A DNA stretch of 64,000 nt from Boesenbergia rotunda (taxonomy: Eukaryota; Streptophyta; Magnoliopsida; Zingiberales; Zingiberaceae), in NCBI GenBank assembly GCA_024364735.1, contig JAGFNQ010001117.1, positions 1-64,000 on the forward strand, written 5' to 3'. Under the pieces are notes generated by a model. It was given only the letters and a program-made list of their open reading frames with translations. It searched no databases and was not told where the DNA came from. The translations under genes were made by a program, and so were the position numbers. Positions 48,728 to 61,939 of this stretch are shown here, piece by piece (within the stretch, counting starts at the first letter, position 1; the number at the start of each line of letters is the position of its first letter).

Positions 48728-49030
48728 ATTATTAACGAGGTAGGATAATGTCGAATCTCGGGTGATTGGTGGCCTCACGGAAGTTTTCCACCGGTCGTCA
48801 GGATAAATCGAGAAGCGTTTGCGACGGACGGTCCAGAAACCTAGCGTCCCAGGATTCGTGACCCATTTGGAGAAATTTTTTTACAAAAGACGTCATAGCT
48901 AAAGATCGAATTACGGATGTCTGAGATGACAACTAATCATCCTTCTGATACACCATAATCACGGAGGCCAATCAACTTAACCAATTAGTACTTTGTGGTT
49001 GAGCTATCTATACAATTAGTTAACATCATT
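48728..49030 (-). mobile_element. tRNA-related SINE (family 2), longer diverged copy
   Basis: 48728-48935 matches 34137-34343. On the minus strand the head continues to about 49030 and includes ATTGGTTAAGTTGATTGG (A-box-like) and a degenerate B box, GTAATTCGATC. Mutations in the B box and the absence of an obvious target duplication suggest an old copy. Confidence 0.65.
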
Positions 49031-49039
49031 AAATCACAA

Positions 49040-50009
49040 CACAATTTAACTTTAAATATTTTGTCAATATCAAAATAGGTTCAATTACCTAGTATTTTCT
49101 ACACTAAGAATCTCTTATTTTTTAATTATGATAAACTAGTTTAAAATTAAGTAAAACTAGACATAAAGTGCATGTTTCAACCATTTCTTCTTTCTCTCAA
49201 TGGGATATCTCCTCGTGAATTTAATATTTAAGGGATTTTTTGAAAAATACTTGATTCTATATTAAATACTTAACTTTTATATACTTTGTCCCTTTTAACA
49301 TATATCAGAAATTAAGTCTCAACAAAATTTTGAAAGGTAGGATATTTCAAAAAGAATTTTGAAAAAATAATTTAAGACTTAATTTTTCAAAAGCGATTTT
49401 GAAAACATATTAAGACTTAATTTGAAAGGAATTTAAAAAAAATATTTGAAGAGTAAATTTTCTAAAGAAATTTGGCTAAATCTTCAAAGAATTTTGAAAA
49501 AGGTTTTTTTAAATTTTTTTTTTGTTTATATATAAATGCCTCAGACGCTGAACCACATGCAAATGAAATAATGCCAGTTATTGATTTGAAATTGTAAAAT
49601 GATTAATTTTGGGAAATACAATATATAAAAATAACTTATCTATTTTCCTTAAAATGTCTAACTTTTTTCATTAAAGGTTTTATCTTTGGATTTATATTTA
49701 AAAAAAATTAAGTTTAATTATTAAGTAATGTTTGGATTAGATGTTTAACTAAGATTAAGTTAATTTAATTAAATCTTAAATGATTATATATAAGTAGTCT
49801 TGGATTGAATAAAATTGGTTAGATTAATTAAGTTTTAATTATGCGAATAAGTTTAATTTGGATTACAATTTTAAGTCAATTAATTTAGGATTTATTAAGT
49901 TTTAATAATTAAGTTTAAGTTTATTAAAATGAGTTTAATGTTAACTAGACCAAGTTAATAATTTGATTGAGTTTTGAGATTAGTTATAATAAAATAATTA
50001 ATTAAGTTT
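49040..50009. other. AT-rich low-complexity DNA
   Basis: TTAAGTTTAATT-type words dominate 49690-50009 and resume at 51340-51830, on the other side of the solo LTR. No gene. Confidence 0.6.
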
Positions 50010-50013
50010 AAGA

Positions 50014-51329
50014 TGTTAGGACCAGTAGGAGAGCTAGAGGGAGGTGATTAGCTCTGATTTTACTTGTTGATGATTTATCGCTGCGGAAGACTCCAAATAA
50101 TGCTAACACTTAAGGATTTACTTGGTATCCACCTCCTTGAGGTGACTAATCCAAGGAGTCACTCTCCTCACTCTCTCATATACTATGAAAAATCCCTTCT
50201 TGAGGTGGGAAACCTTTTACAAGTTTACAAGAAGAAATAACAAGAATATAAGCAAATACAATAGAAATCTTACAAGCTTTACAACAATGAGCTCTCTTTG
50301 CTTTTCTTGATTTCTTCAAGCATGGAATCGCCTCTAGAACCTTGGAAATGCAACAGCACTATGCTCCAAGACTTCTTTTGAAATGACGATGAAGGAGGAG
50401 AAGAGGTGCCGAAGATATGAGCTTGAAACCTGCGTAAAAACCCTATATATCTTACGCCTAGGGTTCCCTAATCGATTGCCTAATCGATTAGACTAAGCTG
50501 TTCAACGATTATTTTTTGAATCTTAATCGATTAGCCAATCGATTGTGGAATCGATTTAGCACCTTCTGTGCTCTCGCGCAATATTGCTATAATCGATTGT
50601 CTAATCGATTACTGGACACCTTAATTAATTGACCAATCGATTAAGAGGGGACTGAATTGATTGCCCAATCGATTCAGTCAGCTTCTGTTCTTGCAACTTA
50701 TTTCTCCCAATCGATTACCTAATTGATTCACTCCCTCCTTAATCGATAACCCAATCAATTAAGGAGGCTTCTGTTCGCAAGAAATCAACACCAATCGATT
50801 AGCTAATCGATTGACCCCAACCCTAACTTGTGTTCACAAGTCTAGGGTTCTCTTGCTTAACCCCGGTCAACCATGACCTGTTATGACTTCCTCACTAAGT
50901 GTCCGATCAACCCTTTGACCAACTTGAATTTTTACTTGCCTAGTTCCCAACTAGGACTTAACCTGGTTCCCAACCAGGTTTGCCTAACTCTTGAGTTAGG
51001 TCTAATCTCTCGGTAGACTTCCACCTTGCCAACGTGTGATCTCCCTGATCCATCTGGATTTTTTCCGTGCTAGCGTGCGATCTCCCCGATCCACCTGGAC
51101 TTTTTCCGTGCTAGCGTGCGATCTCCCCGATCCACCTAGACTTCACCTAGTCCACTAGGACTTTTCCTAGTCAAGTCTCCAGTCAACCTTGACCCATTTG
51201 ACTCACACAATATTCAACCATCTTACGATATTCAAACATCATTATCAAACATCGAAACTTAAGCGCACTAAGTTTACCAAACATAAACTCACCCGATCCT
51301 AGTCAAATTAGGTCAACTCTGACCTAACA
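50014..51329 (-). mobile_element. Probable solo LTR (1.3 kb), minus orientation
   Basis: Begins TGTTAGG and ends CCTAACA, with AAGA on both sides (50010-50013 and 51330-51333; AAGAT if the first T is shared). It interrupts a continuous TTAAGTTTAATT tract. On the minus strand a TATA-like GATATATAGGG near 50450 is preceded by an array of AATCGATTAGGCAATCGATT-like words (50465-50815) and followed by an R/U5-like leader. No internal coding region remains. Confidence 0.7.
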
Positions 51330-51339
51330 AAGATTGTAC

Positions 51340-53170
51340 CAATATAACTTTTAATTGAAGTTTAAAAGAATTATTAAGGATGTTGGTTAAGATTAAATAA
51401 ACCTTTTAATTAATTGAATTAAGTTAATTTGATTAAGTTTATGTTAGATTTAATTATAAGTTTAACTTAAATTAAATTGAGGTTAGGTTAAAATCATTAA
51501 ATTTAATTTTGAAGAATTTGGTTTAGTTAATTTTTTGAATTAAATATTAGGTTGAATGTAAACTTTGATTAATTAAGTTTTAATTGATTAGATTCATTAA
51601 ATTAAATTAATTAGTTTAATAACGTTAGATTAACTAAGTTTTAATTGATTAAAGTTTATTTCAGATTAATTAATTAATATTTATTAAGTTTTAATTAATT
51701 TAATTTGATTAATTTGATTAAGTTAATTTGATTAATTATATTAAGTTTCAAGTAGCTCAATTTTGTATAATTTTATTAAGTTAATTTGATTAAGTTTTAA
51801 TTTATTTAGTTTTGTGTCACACACATAGAGCGCATTAATTTTAGAGTTTGTTTTATTTTACTATGATTAAAATCAAATGGGTATAAGTTTTAAGTTAGGA
51901 ATTAGTTTTGGATCTTAAATTTTTAGATTAATAATAATGATAGCCAGAAATGTAATTAAAGTCCCACTTATGTGTGTGTGTGGTAGTTAGCACTACGTGT
52001 ATAGGTATCATGTGTATTCGTGTTGTGAGATAGACGATGATTGTGCTCGTATGAATACTGCTAGAGGCGTGAAGTGCCGACGTGTTAAACCAAGCCTAAC
52101 TCTCTAGATACAAAAGGATTTTATACATCAAGAGATATTTCTCTATTCTAAATCAATGATATAATCTGAATTCACATGAATCTCAAGTGGGGTTTTTCGC
52201 CATGCTCAATTATTTTGTTTTGGAACCCGATAATAACAGTTATATTTTTTTAATGAAAAGATAAATATATATTATAAAAAAACATAACTGTCCAAAAGAA
52301 TTTCATATTTCGCCATGTCATGTTCCACAAAATGTCAACAATGTATAACTAGTAGTAGCTATCACAACAACAATAAAAATAAAAGTATTCTCGAAATAAA
52401 ACGCAAGCGGGACGTTCTTTTGTTTTTTGGGCGATTTATATAATTTATGATGCCTTTTGATTTTACCAATATGAATCTACCATAAGATTTAACGAATCCT
52501 CACCCTAAACATATTTTGCCAACGATTAGAGATTAGCGTTTGGTTTGGGGTAATAGGGACGTTAACACTGTTTGTTTTTTAAGGGGCTGATTCTCTATAT
52601 CAATTCTCACTATATATTTTGATTTTTTGCCTATTTGATTTCTCATCTCAATATGAACCTCTCTTATCCATAAGATCTCTAACGATGGATTCATTACTCT
52701 GAACCCCATAATGACATCATTTTGCCAATCGATTAGAGATTAATAAATTTTAAGACGACATCAAACATGACTAAGCATCACTATATAAAATATCATATCT
52801 TAATAAAAAAATCGAACAATTACCGGCCTAATTTATTTATTTATTTATAAAAGGCACGTGCACAATTTTTTTAATTCATATATTTTCAAGTTAATGCTAT
52901 TTAATTCTCCAATCACATTATTGTCATTATTCAATTCAATGTGATGATTATGTGGCAAATATAATATAAGTAGCACCTTTTTTTTTTTGTTGAGAGTAAA
53001 ATTATGCTTAATGTTTTATTAATGCCAAAATGCCTTAAATAATTTTTTTTATATTTTGAGAATAAATAAATTCAAAGTTTATGAGGCAATTTGATTTTTT
53101 TTATATATTAAAGTTGGTATTTTGATGATTTTCTTGTGTTTTTCAATAGCTGTTCCCTATTTGATTGAGA
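51340..53170. other. AT-rich low-complexity and intergenic DNA
   Basis: 51340-51830 is TTAATTAAGTTTTAATTGATT-like. 52200-53170 has no repeat or frame worth naming. Confidence 0.55.
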
Positions 53171-53476
53171 CAGTTGATCACTTGTTGCGCTGAGCTGGCA
53201 CACACGTGCAAGCTGCAGGCTCCGTTTGTCGAATACAGCTTCATCCCATTACGCACCCAAGTCTGTACCGGCCTTTAGTATGCCTCGAGTGGCGGAACTA
53301 CGTGGGAAGTTGTACCCGGATATTAAGAATCACTCAGCGTGCGACACGTATGCATTCAAGCTGTGGGATCCGCCAGAAGACACTTAAATGGACGGGTTTG
53401 GACGTCAAGTCGGTCGAAATTGTAAACGATCTTCCTCCGCGGTCTCGTCCACCGGTCGATCGCGGTCTTCTCTGCG

Positions 53477-53524
53477 GCATCTGCGACGGCAGATCAACGT
53501 GCATCTGCGACGGCAGATCAACGT
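53477..53524. repeat. Perfect 24-bp tandem duplication in the UBP leader/promoter
   Basis: GCATCTGCGACGGCAGATCA plus ACGT occurs at 53477-53500 and again at 53501-53524. The unit contains ATCTGC/GCAGAT, an inverted repeat. Confidence 0.95.
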
Positions 53525-53779
53525 GAAACAGAAAAGGCGACAAAGAAGTAGAAGAAGGGAACCCTAAAGATTCCGTTTTTCCGATCGAGTCGATGATCCC
53601 TCGGAGCATTGGTTCAGCGTAGAATCCCTTCCATTCTCTGTCGATCGGGGCGTTCTCCTCGATCGGGGCGGTGCGGTGGGGCTGACTGCTGGGCTAGGGA
53701 TCCGAAGAGTTCGGGGTTGCTCGGATCGGTGGCCTTGGTCGGGCATTTGGCGGGTTTGGGGAGTTTCGCGCGTCGGGTT

Positions 53780-56700
53780 ATGGGAGCAACGGGGTCGAAG
53801 CTCGAGAAGGCCCTCGGCGAGCAGTTCCCCGAAGGCGAGCGCTATTTTGGCCTTGAGAACTTTGGCAACACCTGCTACTGCAACAGCGTCTTGCAGGTTT
53901 CCCTTTCATTGCTCTCTTCCAAAATGCTTCGCATCGTGAAATATCTCGTCAGAATTCAATTTTTTAACGGGCTCACATCGTCTTTTGTCCTTTTCTGTTT
54001 GACGTAGGAGATACGGATGTGGACGCCTTTAGGCGTTAGTTCTTCTCTTTGCCTAAGCCTTTCAGATTTATTAAATTAATCATCGTGAAAAGAAAGTGAT
54101 ACCTTATTTTTTCCCCCCTTCGTCTTGAGAAATGTTACTGCTTTTCAGTATGCCTTGTTATCTCAAGTACTACCGATTTTGATTGTTTTACCTAAGCATT
54201 TTTATGCCTTGTTTGGAACGGAAAAACAAACAAACAATAAATGAACTTTAGAGCTGGAATTCTAGTTGTCAAAAAGGGTGGGGATCTCTAAACCCAGCAT
54301 AGGTGGCTGGGATTCTATATGCTCCGCATAATTCTTTGCTATTTCGATTTGTTAAGGATATATGTTCCTGCTGAACATGAAAAATTGATATCCAAGCAAG
54401 TTCGAACAGAGATTTCTTATGATGAGGACATATGAAATAATATATCATCCACGAGATTCACGTGTTGAAAATAAGAACTTTGTATTTACTAGCAACATTC
54501 TTATCTTTGCAAAATTTGACTCCTTTTATTGATATGAAAGCCCTTGGTGGGTTAATTTTCTACTACTACCAGTTAAAATAGAACAATTTGAAACTACTCT
54601 TTTAAAGATATCATTATTCCTTTGGGAGGAAGTATAGTTCTCCAAGAATCATGTTTGGAAATATGCCCGTCTATTAAGCTGCACAAGAAAAGCTAAGATG
54701 GATATAATACTATTGGCCAAACATGGTTCCTAATTAGTTGAATTACAGAATATGCTGTTCAATCTTGTGACTTCCTAATCATTATATAACTGTTGGAGCA
54801 ATAATATTTTTTTTTACTTTTACATATCACTTCAAGATATTGTATTTGTGAAATCTCAACTTAAGAGATAAGTTTGCTAATTGCAGATTTGGGAGTTAAT
54901 ATACAAATGGAGCAAGTAAAATCTTAACTATGTTCTCTTTTGATTTTGTTTTGTTTTTCTTTAAATGATCCTTAGCCATTTTAAGTTTGATACTTTTTCA
55001 AGAATGTTTATTGCCAATAAATTGAGTACCGACTTTTGCATTGTAAATTGGTATCACTTGTTCTTCCTCATTCCCAACATAATATCAAGTGATAAATCAC
55101 TAAACAGTACTTTTATTTCAGCTTCTTAAGTTGGCATGCTATTTGTTTATTTTGTTATGGTAATTCCTTACAACTTATCCTTGAATGTAATGCTTAAATA
55201 AGGCTCGAGCCTATTCCATCTAGAAAGGATTAGTCATTTGAGATGGAATAGTCTCAGTCTTAATTTAATATGGTCTTAGAGTTAGGCGCATACCTCCAAG
55301 TTATTATGGGAATGAGCATTACCTCAAAGGTGTGATGCACGTCAGGATGTGTGTTGAAGGTAGGATTTTGCATGCCCATTAGTTTTACATGGATAAGTGG
55401 GACAGTCCATCATGTGTCTATAGTAAAATAGTTCTCTTTTCTCAACGGAGTAGTCGTTTCCAATAGAATAGGCTCTACTCTAATTCAACATCAAGTTTTC
55501 AGATAGAAAGGCTCTACTCTAATTCGACATCAACCCACAAGGGAAGTACCTAACTTATAGAGTTTAACATTCCCTCAGTGCCATATTAAGCTTGAATAAT
55601 TTAATGAATTTCAAGAAAGTGCAAACCAAGAAGTTTGCGCTGGAACAGAAAGCTTTTGATGGGCCATTTGTGTCATTTGACATAAATAGAAGACAGTAGA
55701 ATAATTAAGGTAACCAAGATTTGATCCCATCACTTGGGTTCTTTGTTCCATTGTTAAAGGTTAGTTGGATGACCATTTAAATCAAAAGCTTAATCTACAG
55801 GCTATTAGGAAGGACTAATATTGTGGATTGATTGCTTAACAAATTCTGATGATGGAAATTAAAGGCTGATCCCCCTCACGGGCAACAATTACATAACATT
55901 TAAGTGGTGTGATTTTCATCTGCTGAATGAGGAGAATCAATGAGTTTATGCCTAAAGAACATGTATTGACCTAATTATCTCAATGTTGTTGTAAAAACTA
56001 AACCAACGCTCCAAATAAATAGATGGGACCATGCACAAAAGATAAGACTTTGATAGAAATGTAAACTAAACACTCCAGTTACGAATTTGTAGTATGTTCC
56101 TGCTCTTAATCTAATATGCTGGATTGCCTTGTTGCTTTTAGGCTCTTTTTTTCTGTGTCCCTTTCCGGGAGCAATTGTTGGAGTATCATGAAAAGAATAA
56201 AAATAATGGTGATGCAGAGGAGAATCTTTTGACTTGTCTTGCTGACCTGTTTTCTCAGGTGTGTAAGTTTTTGAAGATTATTCTTATTTATGCTAATTCT
56301 AAATATATTTTAATTTGTTCATACATCAAAAAATGTTGTAGTAAAAAAAATTTGAGGCCTAATAATGCTTCTACTTGTTAGCTAGCCTGATAAACTATCA
56401 TCTACTTTCTAACTTGATTTACATTTCCTAAAGCTGCAGAATTATTGGCTCTTAAATTTGTTATACAATACATGACTCTTATGGATACTAAAATTTCTTA
56501 TAATCCAGTTTTATTATTGGATGTAACTGTCCAAAATCTTAGCAAAGGTCAATTAGTAATGCTTGCTAAATTCATAAGTCATAATAATTATTTTGCCAAT
56601 GGCGCAGTTCTTGAAAACATTCCATGATCTTGTTGAATGCCATGTTCATCCTTTTGTATGTATAGTAGGCGTTCTTCACTTTCATGTTTTTCTATGATAA

Positions 56701-58411
56701 GTATCTTGATTCTTGTCTATTATCTTAAATCTGCCTGAATTATGGATTTTGTTCTTTTTACTTCTATTTTGAAATTCATAGAAATTGCCAATTGCTTGTT
56801 CTGCACAGCAACATATGTTGTTAAGTGTGAAAAAGAAGGTTAGCTTTGTTTTATGTGATTCTGTTGAGAGTATGTGATCATGTATTTCAACACAGTTGTA
56901 TCCTTCTGTTCCCAACCAATTGGATTTGCTATTTCTCTCTTAAAATCTGTATCACTCTGTCCAATGATAGTGGTTTTTGGAAAATTGTTATCGTTTATAA
57001 CCAGGTAAAGCATACAATCATGTCAAGTTGCATTCTACTCTGCAGATCAGTTCGCAAAAAAAGAAAACTGGTGTTGTCTCTCCTAAGCGTTTTGTGCAAA
57101 GAGTGAAAAAACAAAATGAGCTCTTCCGTAGTTATATGCACCAGGTAAATTATCTTACTGTGTTAGTTTGGTGGTTCTGCTCCACATTGATTTTTTTTTT
57201 TTTTTTGGAAAGAACTTTAATATCTTGATTCATTTACAGGATGCTCATGAGTTTTTGAATTTCCTGCTCAACGAGCTTGTTGATATTCTAGAAAAAGAAG
57301 CCAATACTCCAAAACCCTCATCTGACGCCTCATTGTTACCTCAAAAACTTGCAAATGGCCAAACAAATCTGCATGTCAATGGCGTTGAAAAAGAGCCCCT
57401 TGTTACTTGGGTTCACAAAAGTTTTCAAGTAAGAACTTTTAGCGACTTGTTCCTTGTTGCTACTATCATTATCTGTTAAATTCTTTTTTATTTTGTAAAA
57501 AAACCAAAATGATGCTTAATTCTGATTTATAAAAAAAATCCTGGGTGGTCTGTGATCATTGTTTTATACAGGGTACTCTTACCAATGAAACAAAATGCTT
57601 GCTTTGTGAAACTGTTACTGCTAAAGATGAACCGTTCTTGGACCTAAGCCTTGACATCGAACAAAATAGTTCGATTACAAGTTGTCTCAAAAATTTCAGC
57701 TCAACTGAAACTCTCAATGCAGAGGATAAATTCTTCTGTGACAAATGCTGCAGGTAACTTTATATATCGTCGACGGCTTTGTTTCCTTGATTTATTTCAT
57801 TTCCTTTTCCGGCATTTGTGAGTAGTTAGCTGGATTATTTCTTATAGACTCATTTCTAATGTCTAGTCATTCCTTCATTCCGGCACAGACCTTTCAACTT
57901 AACGACTTGTGTATCATGATAATCGATAGTAGCATTGAAAAATGAAAGGCATATTTATATCAAAAACCCTATCAGTTTATTATCTGAGATTTTTTTGTCA
58001 TATTCGGGCAGCTTGCAAGAAGCCCAGAAGAGGATGAAGATCAAGAAGCCACCAAACATCCTCGTAATCCATCTCAAGCGCTTCAAATATATCGAGCAGC
58101 TGGGCCGCTACAAGAAGCTTCTCTACCGCGTTGTCTTTCCCTTGGAGTTGAAACTGAACAACACTGTCGAAAATTCAGATACCGAGTATGCACTCTTTGC
58201 CGTCGTCGTTCATGTGGGAATCGGCCCCAACCACGGACACTATGTCAGTCTCGTCAAGAGCCACAATCATTGGCTCTACTTCGATGACGAAAACGTCGAG
58301 ATCATCGACGAATCGACTGTCCAAACCTACTTCGGTTCGGCACAGGAGTACACAGGCAACACTGATCACGGGTACATTCTGTTCTACGAGAGCCTCGATA
58401 GCAAAAGATAG
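53780..58411 (+). CDS. UBP3: Ubiquitin carboxyl-terminal hydrolase, UBP3/UBP4 type, 367 aa, 6 exons
   Basis: A USP-family cysteine protease that removes ubiquitin from proteins and precursors. Exons: 53780-53896, 56142-56258, 57046-57144, 57240-57428, 57572-57753, 58012-58411, all in frame with GT-AG borders. The length matches Arabidopsis UBP3/UBP4 (about 365-371 aa). Cys box GNTCYCNSVLQ with nucleophile Cys32; QDAHEFLNFLLNE at 135-147; zinc-type cysteine pairs 183/186 and 230/233; His box GPNHGHYVSLVK with His311; acidic partner at 326-327 in YFDDENV. The N-terminus MGATGSK fits an N-myristoylation signal. Intron 1 (53897-56141) is 2.2 kb, AT-rich, with no second gene. I start at 53780, where homology begins; an in-frame upstream ATG at 53609 would add 57 residues unlike the family. 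UBP3 versus UBP4 cannot be decided. Confidence 0.95.
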
Positions 58412-59450
58412 AAAGATTGTTTGCTGTGTGTCAAAATGTTTAGGGACATTTTTCCGATTTTTCCCTCACCGTCACATGACCTGACCTTTTTCCGATCGAC
58501 CTTTTTTCGCATTCCGAATTCAGATTCTCGACACAGCAGCTTTCCCGGGGGATGCCATTGTTATAGAACAAATACAATGTGATGTATAGTTTGATGGTGG
58601 AATCCATCTTGTCCAGTATTAATAAGTTGCATGAGAAAAGGTATCTTAAGAGCAAAGATACTTTGTGTGGTTTAATGTCTAATGTTGCCAAAATACAGAG
58701 TTTCATCTTCCTTTAACAAGTTTTGTATTAAGTTGCCATTTCATGTTTGAGTGAGCAATAATGGGTTCATCACCGTCATTTAGGCGGTCTTTATCGTGAG
58801 AGAATTGATTGACATCGCGACTTTTGTTTGCGTTCACTCGCAAATCACTTGCCAATTCCTATTTTGACTCTCTTAGCCACTAAACTTGTCCAGTGACTCT
58901 CACCAACACTCTAATCTCTCAAGGGTTTGCCCTGAAGTCTGTTTAGGCAAATCAGGTGAAGTTGGAGCATATGGATTATTCTTAATTTTTTTATTCTCAC
59001 AATTTTATCTTTTTCAAAGTGCATTTTTATATTTGAAAATCATCGAATCTACCAAGTCTTCAATACCAATCATTTTATCTCTCATTAATATTATTATTTA
59101 ATTACATCTAAGTTCATTATTCCTAGGATCACCATTGCTAATGGTTAAAGTCGTGGGGTTAATTTTCAATTGGGTAAAATATTTCATTGGATATCTAATT
59201 TCTTTTCTATCTTTCGATTTATCTATTTATATTTATTGGATAGATAAAAAAATATTGATTCCATATAAAGAGCCCTTATATAAAAAGGATTAAGGTAGAT
59301 AAAAAAATTACTGATTCTATATCTATTGGATATACATGTAACAACATAGTACATCAGTTTTTTTTTCGTATGTGAGTCATAAATTTTAAATATATATAAA
59401 AATTTACTAATAGAATTGAGAAATATCTCGTTATTCGAGCATGTGTGTTT
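58412..59450. other. UBP 3' UTR and AT-rich intergenic DNA
   Basis: The 3' UTR probably ends within 58412-58750. Nothing else is recognised up to the copia remnant. Confidence 0.5.
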
Positions 59451-59479
59451 ATATAAGACCTAGAAGAAAGTTAGCTCCT

Positions 59480-61440
59480 CAAAACGGGTATATGAAACAC
59501 AAGAAGCAGATGATGAATTAGTTGAGGTTGAGCTCGGACGAAGTAAGAGAGCTCTGTGGAAAAATCATTTGGAATATATTTTATCACTTTCATATTGGAA
59601 AGTGAGTCCCAAAATTACTCAGAAGCAATAAGCTCTTCTGATTGATCTTATTGGAAAAAGATAATTACATTTGAAATAAACTTTGTCTTGCAAAATTATA
59701 TTTGGGAAATTGTGGATCTTCATCCGGGAAGCAAATCACTAGGTTGCAAGTTGATCTTAAAAAAATATATATAATCAGATGACATAATTGATAAGTACAA
59801 GGCTGAATTGGTAATTAAAGATTACCCAACAATGAGAATACTTTGATTACTTTGATACATACTCTCCGATATCGAGAATAACTTCTATTAGAGTATGATT
59901 GGCTATCGCGGCTCTATGAAATCTAAAAATGCATCAGATGGATGTAAAAATAATCATTTAAACGGAGATTTAGAAGAGAAAATCTAGATGAAGTAACCTG
60001 AAGGGTTTTCTGTCCCAGGATAGGAAAACAAGGTTTGTAGATCGGTAAAATCGTTATATGACTTGAAACAACTACTAAAACAGTGATATGAGAAATTTGA
60101 TAATGTTATAAAGAAATGTAAATTTAAAATCAATGAATATGATAAATGTGTTTACGTGAAAGCCATAGAAATTGACTATGTCATCTTAAGCCTATATGTA
60201 GATGACATATTTATTATTAGAGGTAATGATAAAATAATTAAATCTACTAAAGACTTGTTGAACACAAGATTTTATATGAAAGATATGAGCCTAGCTGATG
60301 TGATTTTAAGAATCAAAATTTTTAGAACAATAGAAGGACTTATTCTTAGCCAGTCTCACTACGTGGATAAGATTTTTGAGAAATTCACCATAGCAATACT
60401 GTGTTGGCACGAGCGCCAATAAATACGAGTCAACATCTATATCGAAGAATCAAGGAGAATGTATTTCTTAGATAGAATACTCTCAAGTAATTGAAAGTCT
60501 TATGTGCTTAACGAATTGTACACTACCAAACTTAGATTACACGATAAATAAACTAAGTAGATACACTAGTAATCCCGGTGTTATGCATTAGAAAGGATAA
60601 TAAGAGTACTAAGGTACTTGAGATATTCGTGAACATGGACTGCACTATACGAGATATCTTGTCGTCATCGAAGGATACAATGATACAAACTGGATTTTGA
60701 CATGAAAGACTCAAAATCTATCAGTGGATATGTATTCACTTTGAGAAGTGCATCCATTTCGTCAAAATAATCTAAATAAACAGTAATAACTAGATCCACG
60801 ATGGAATATGAGTTTGTAGCTCTTGACAAATGTAGTGAAGAGAATGAAAGACTACGATAATTCTTAAAAAAATATTCCTATATGGTCAAAGCCTGTCGGT
60901 AATTTGCATACATTGTAATAGTCAATAGGTAATTGACCAAACATGGAGCCATTTGTATATCTTGTCGTCATCGAAGGATACAGTGATACAAACTGGATTT
61001 TGACATGAAAGACTCAAAATCTATAAGTGGATATGCATTCACTTTGAGAAGTGCATCCATTTCGTGAAAATAATCTAAATAAACAGTAATAACTAGATCC
61101 ACGATGGAATATGAGTTTGTAGCTCTTGACAAATGTAATGAAGAGAATGAAAGACTACGATAATTCTTAAAAAATATTCCTATATGGTCAAAGTCTGTCG
61201 ATAATTTGTATACATTGTAATAGTCAATAGGCAATTGACCAAACACGGAGTCATTTATATAATGGTAACTCTAGATATATATGTCATAAACACAATACCA
61301 TTAGATAACAACTCTCAAAAGGAATTATCACTGTTGACTATATAAAGTCAAAAGATAACCAAGCAAATTCGCTAACCAAAGGGTTAAACAGAGATTTAGT
61401 TGCAAGTTTATCACGAGGGATGAGCTTGATGCCGACGAGA
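59480..61440 (+). pseudogene. Ty1/copia polyprotein remnant (reverse transcriptase, RNase H)
   Basis: Reverse-transcriptase homology runs through 59790-60400 in broken frames. The longest, 60156-60422, holds the catalytic YVDD (60195-60206) followed by MKDMSLADVILRIKI, typical of copia pol. The RNase H part (60690-61300) includes MEYEFVALDKC and is duplicated in tandem. Near 61365 is a SLTKGL-like end motif. Stops and frameshifts before 60156 and after 60422 disable it. Confidence 0.85.
60658..61263. repeat. 303-bp tandem duplication in the copia RNase H region
   Basis: 60658-60960 and 60961-61263 are about 95% alike or better, period 303 bp. That is exactly 101 codons, so the duplication would not by itself shift the frame. 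Confidence 0.92.
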
Positions 61441-61939
61441 AATGTTGGTACAAAGGAAACTCAACTTATGCATACTGGAAATCTTAAGAACTAGGTTTAA
61501 AGGGACAACCTAATTGCACTACAAAGTTGTTCACTGTGGGGGAATAACCAAATAGATCAGTAAAGGATAGAGGTTAAGCACAAGACTTTTAATGATCCGG
61601 TAGAGTAATATGGAATACTCTTGAGAGATCACCTATGTGAGAAAGAAGTGGGACATCTTCGAAGAGAATTGGAAACATAATTCTTAGAATTTCTCATAGC
61701 ACCAAGCGTATTCATGGCCAAGAACAAACACACTCATGAGAACTGAGTTGTATCAGGAAGAGTCCACAATGAGATACTTACACACATGCCAGAATAGTTC
61801 AAGGACATCGTGTCTACTTTCAGTCAGTAAGCAAACGGATATTCACAAGGGAATATTCAAAGGATAAAACCTACTTGTCCTATACTATACTCAACTGTTG
61901 AATGTTGTCGCATACGTTGTTTTCATTCATGTGAGAGAT

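Noticed and set aside
53609..53779. Upstream in-frame ATG adding 57 residues to the UBP
   Set aside because: The extra segment is GC-rich, unlike the family, whose N-terminus is MGA(A/T)GSKLEKALG.
43393..58411. Polyubiquitin and the ubiquitin hydrolase as a functional gene cluster
   Set aside because: They are 9 kb apart, on opposite strands, separated by transposons; co-location is probably chance.
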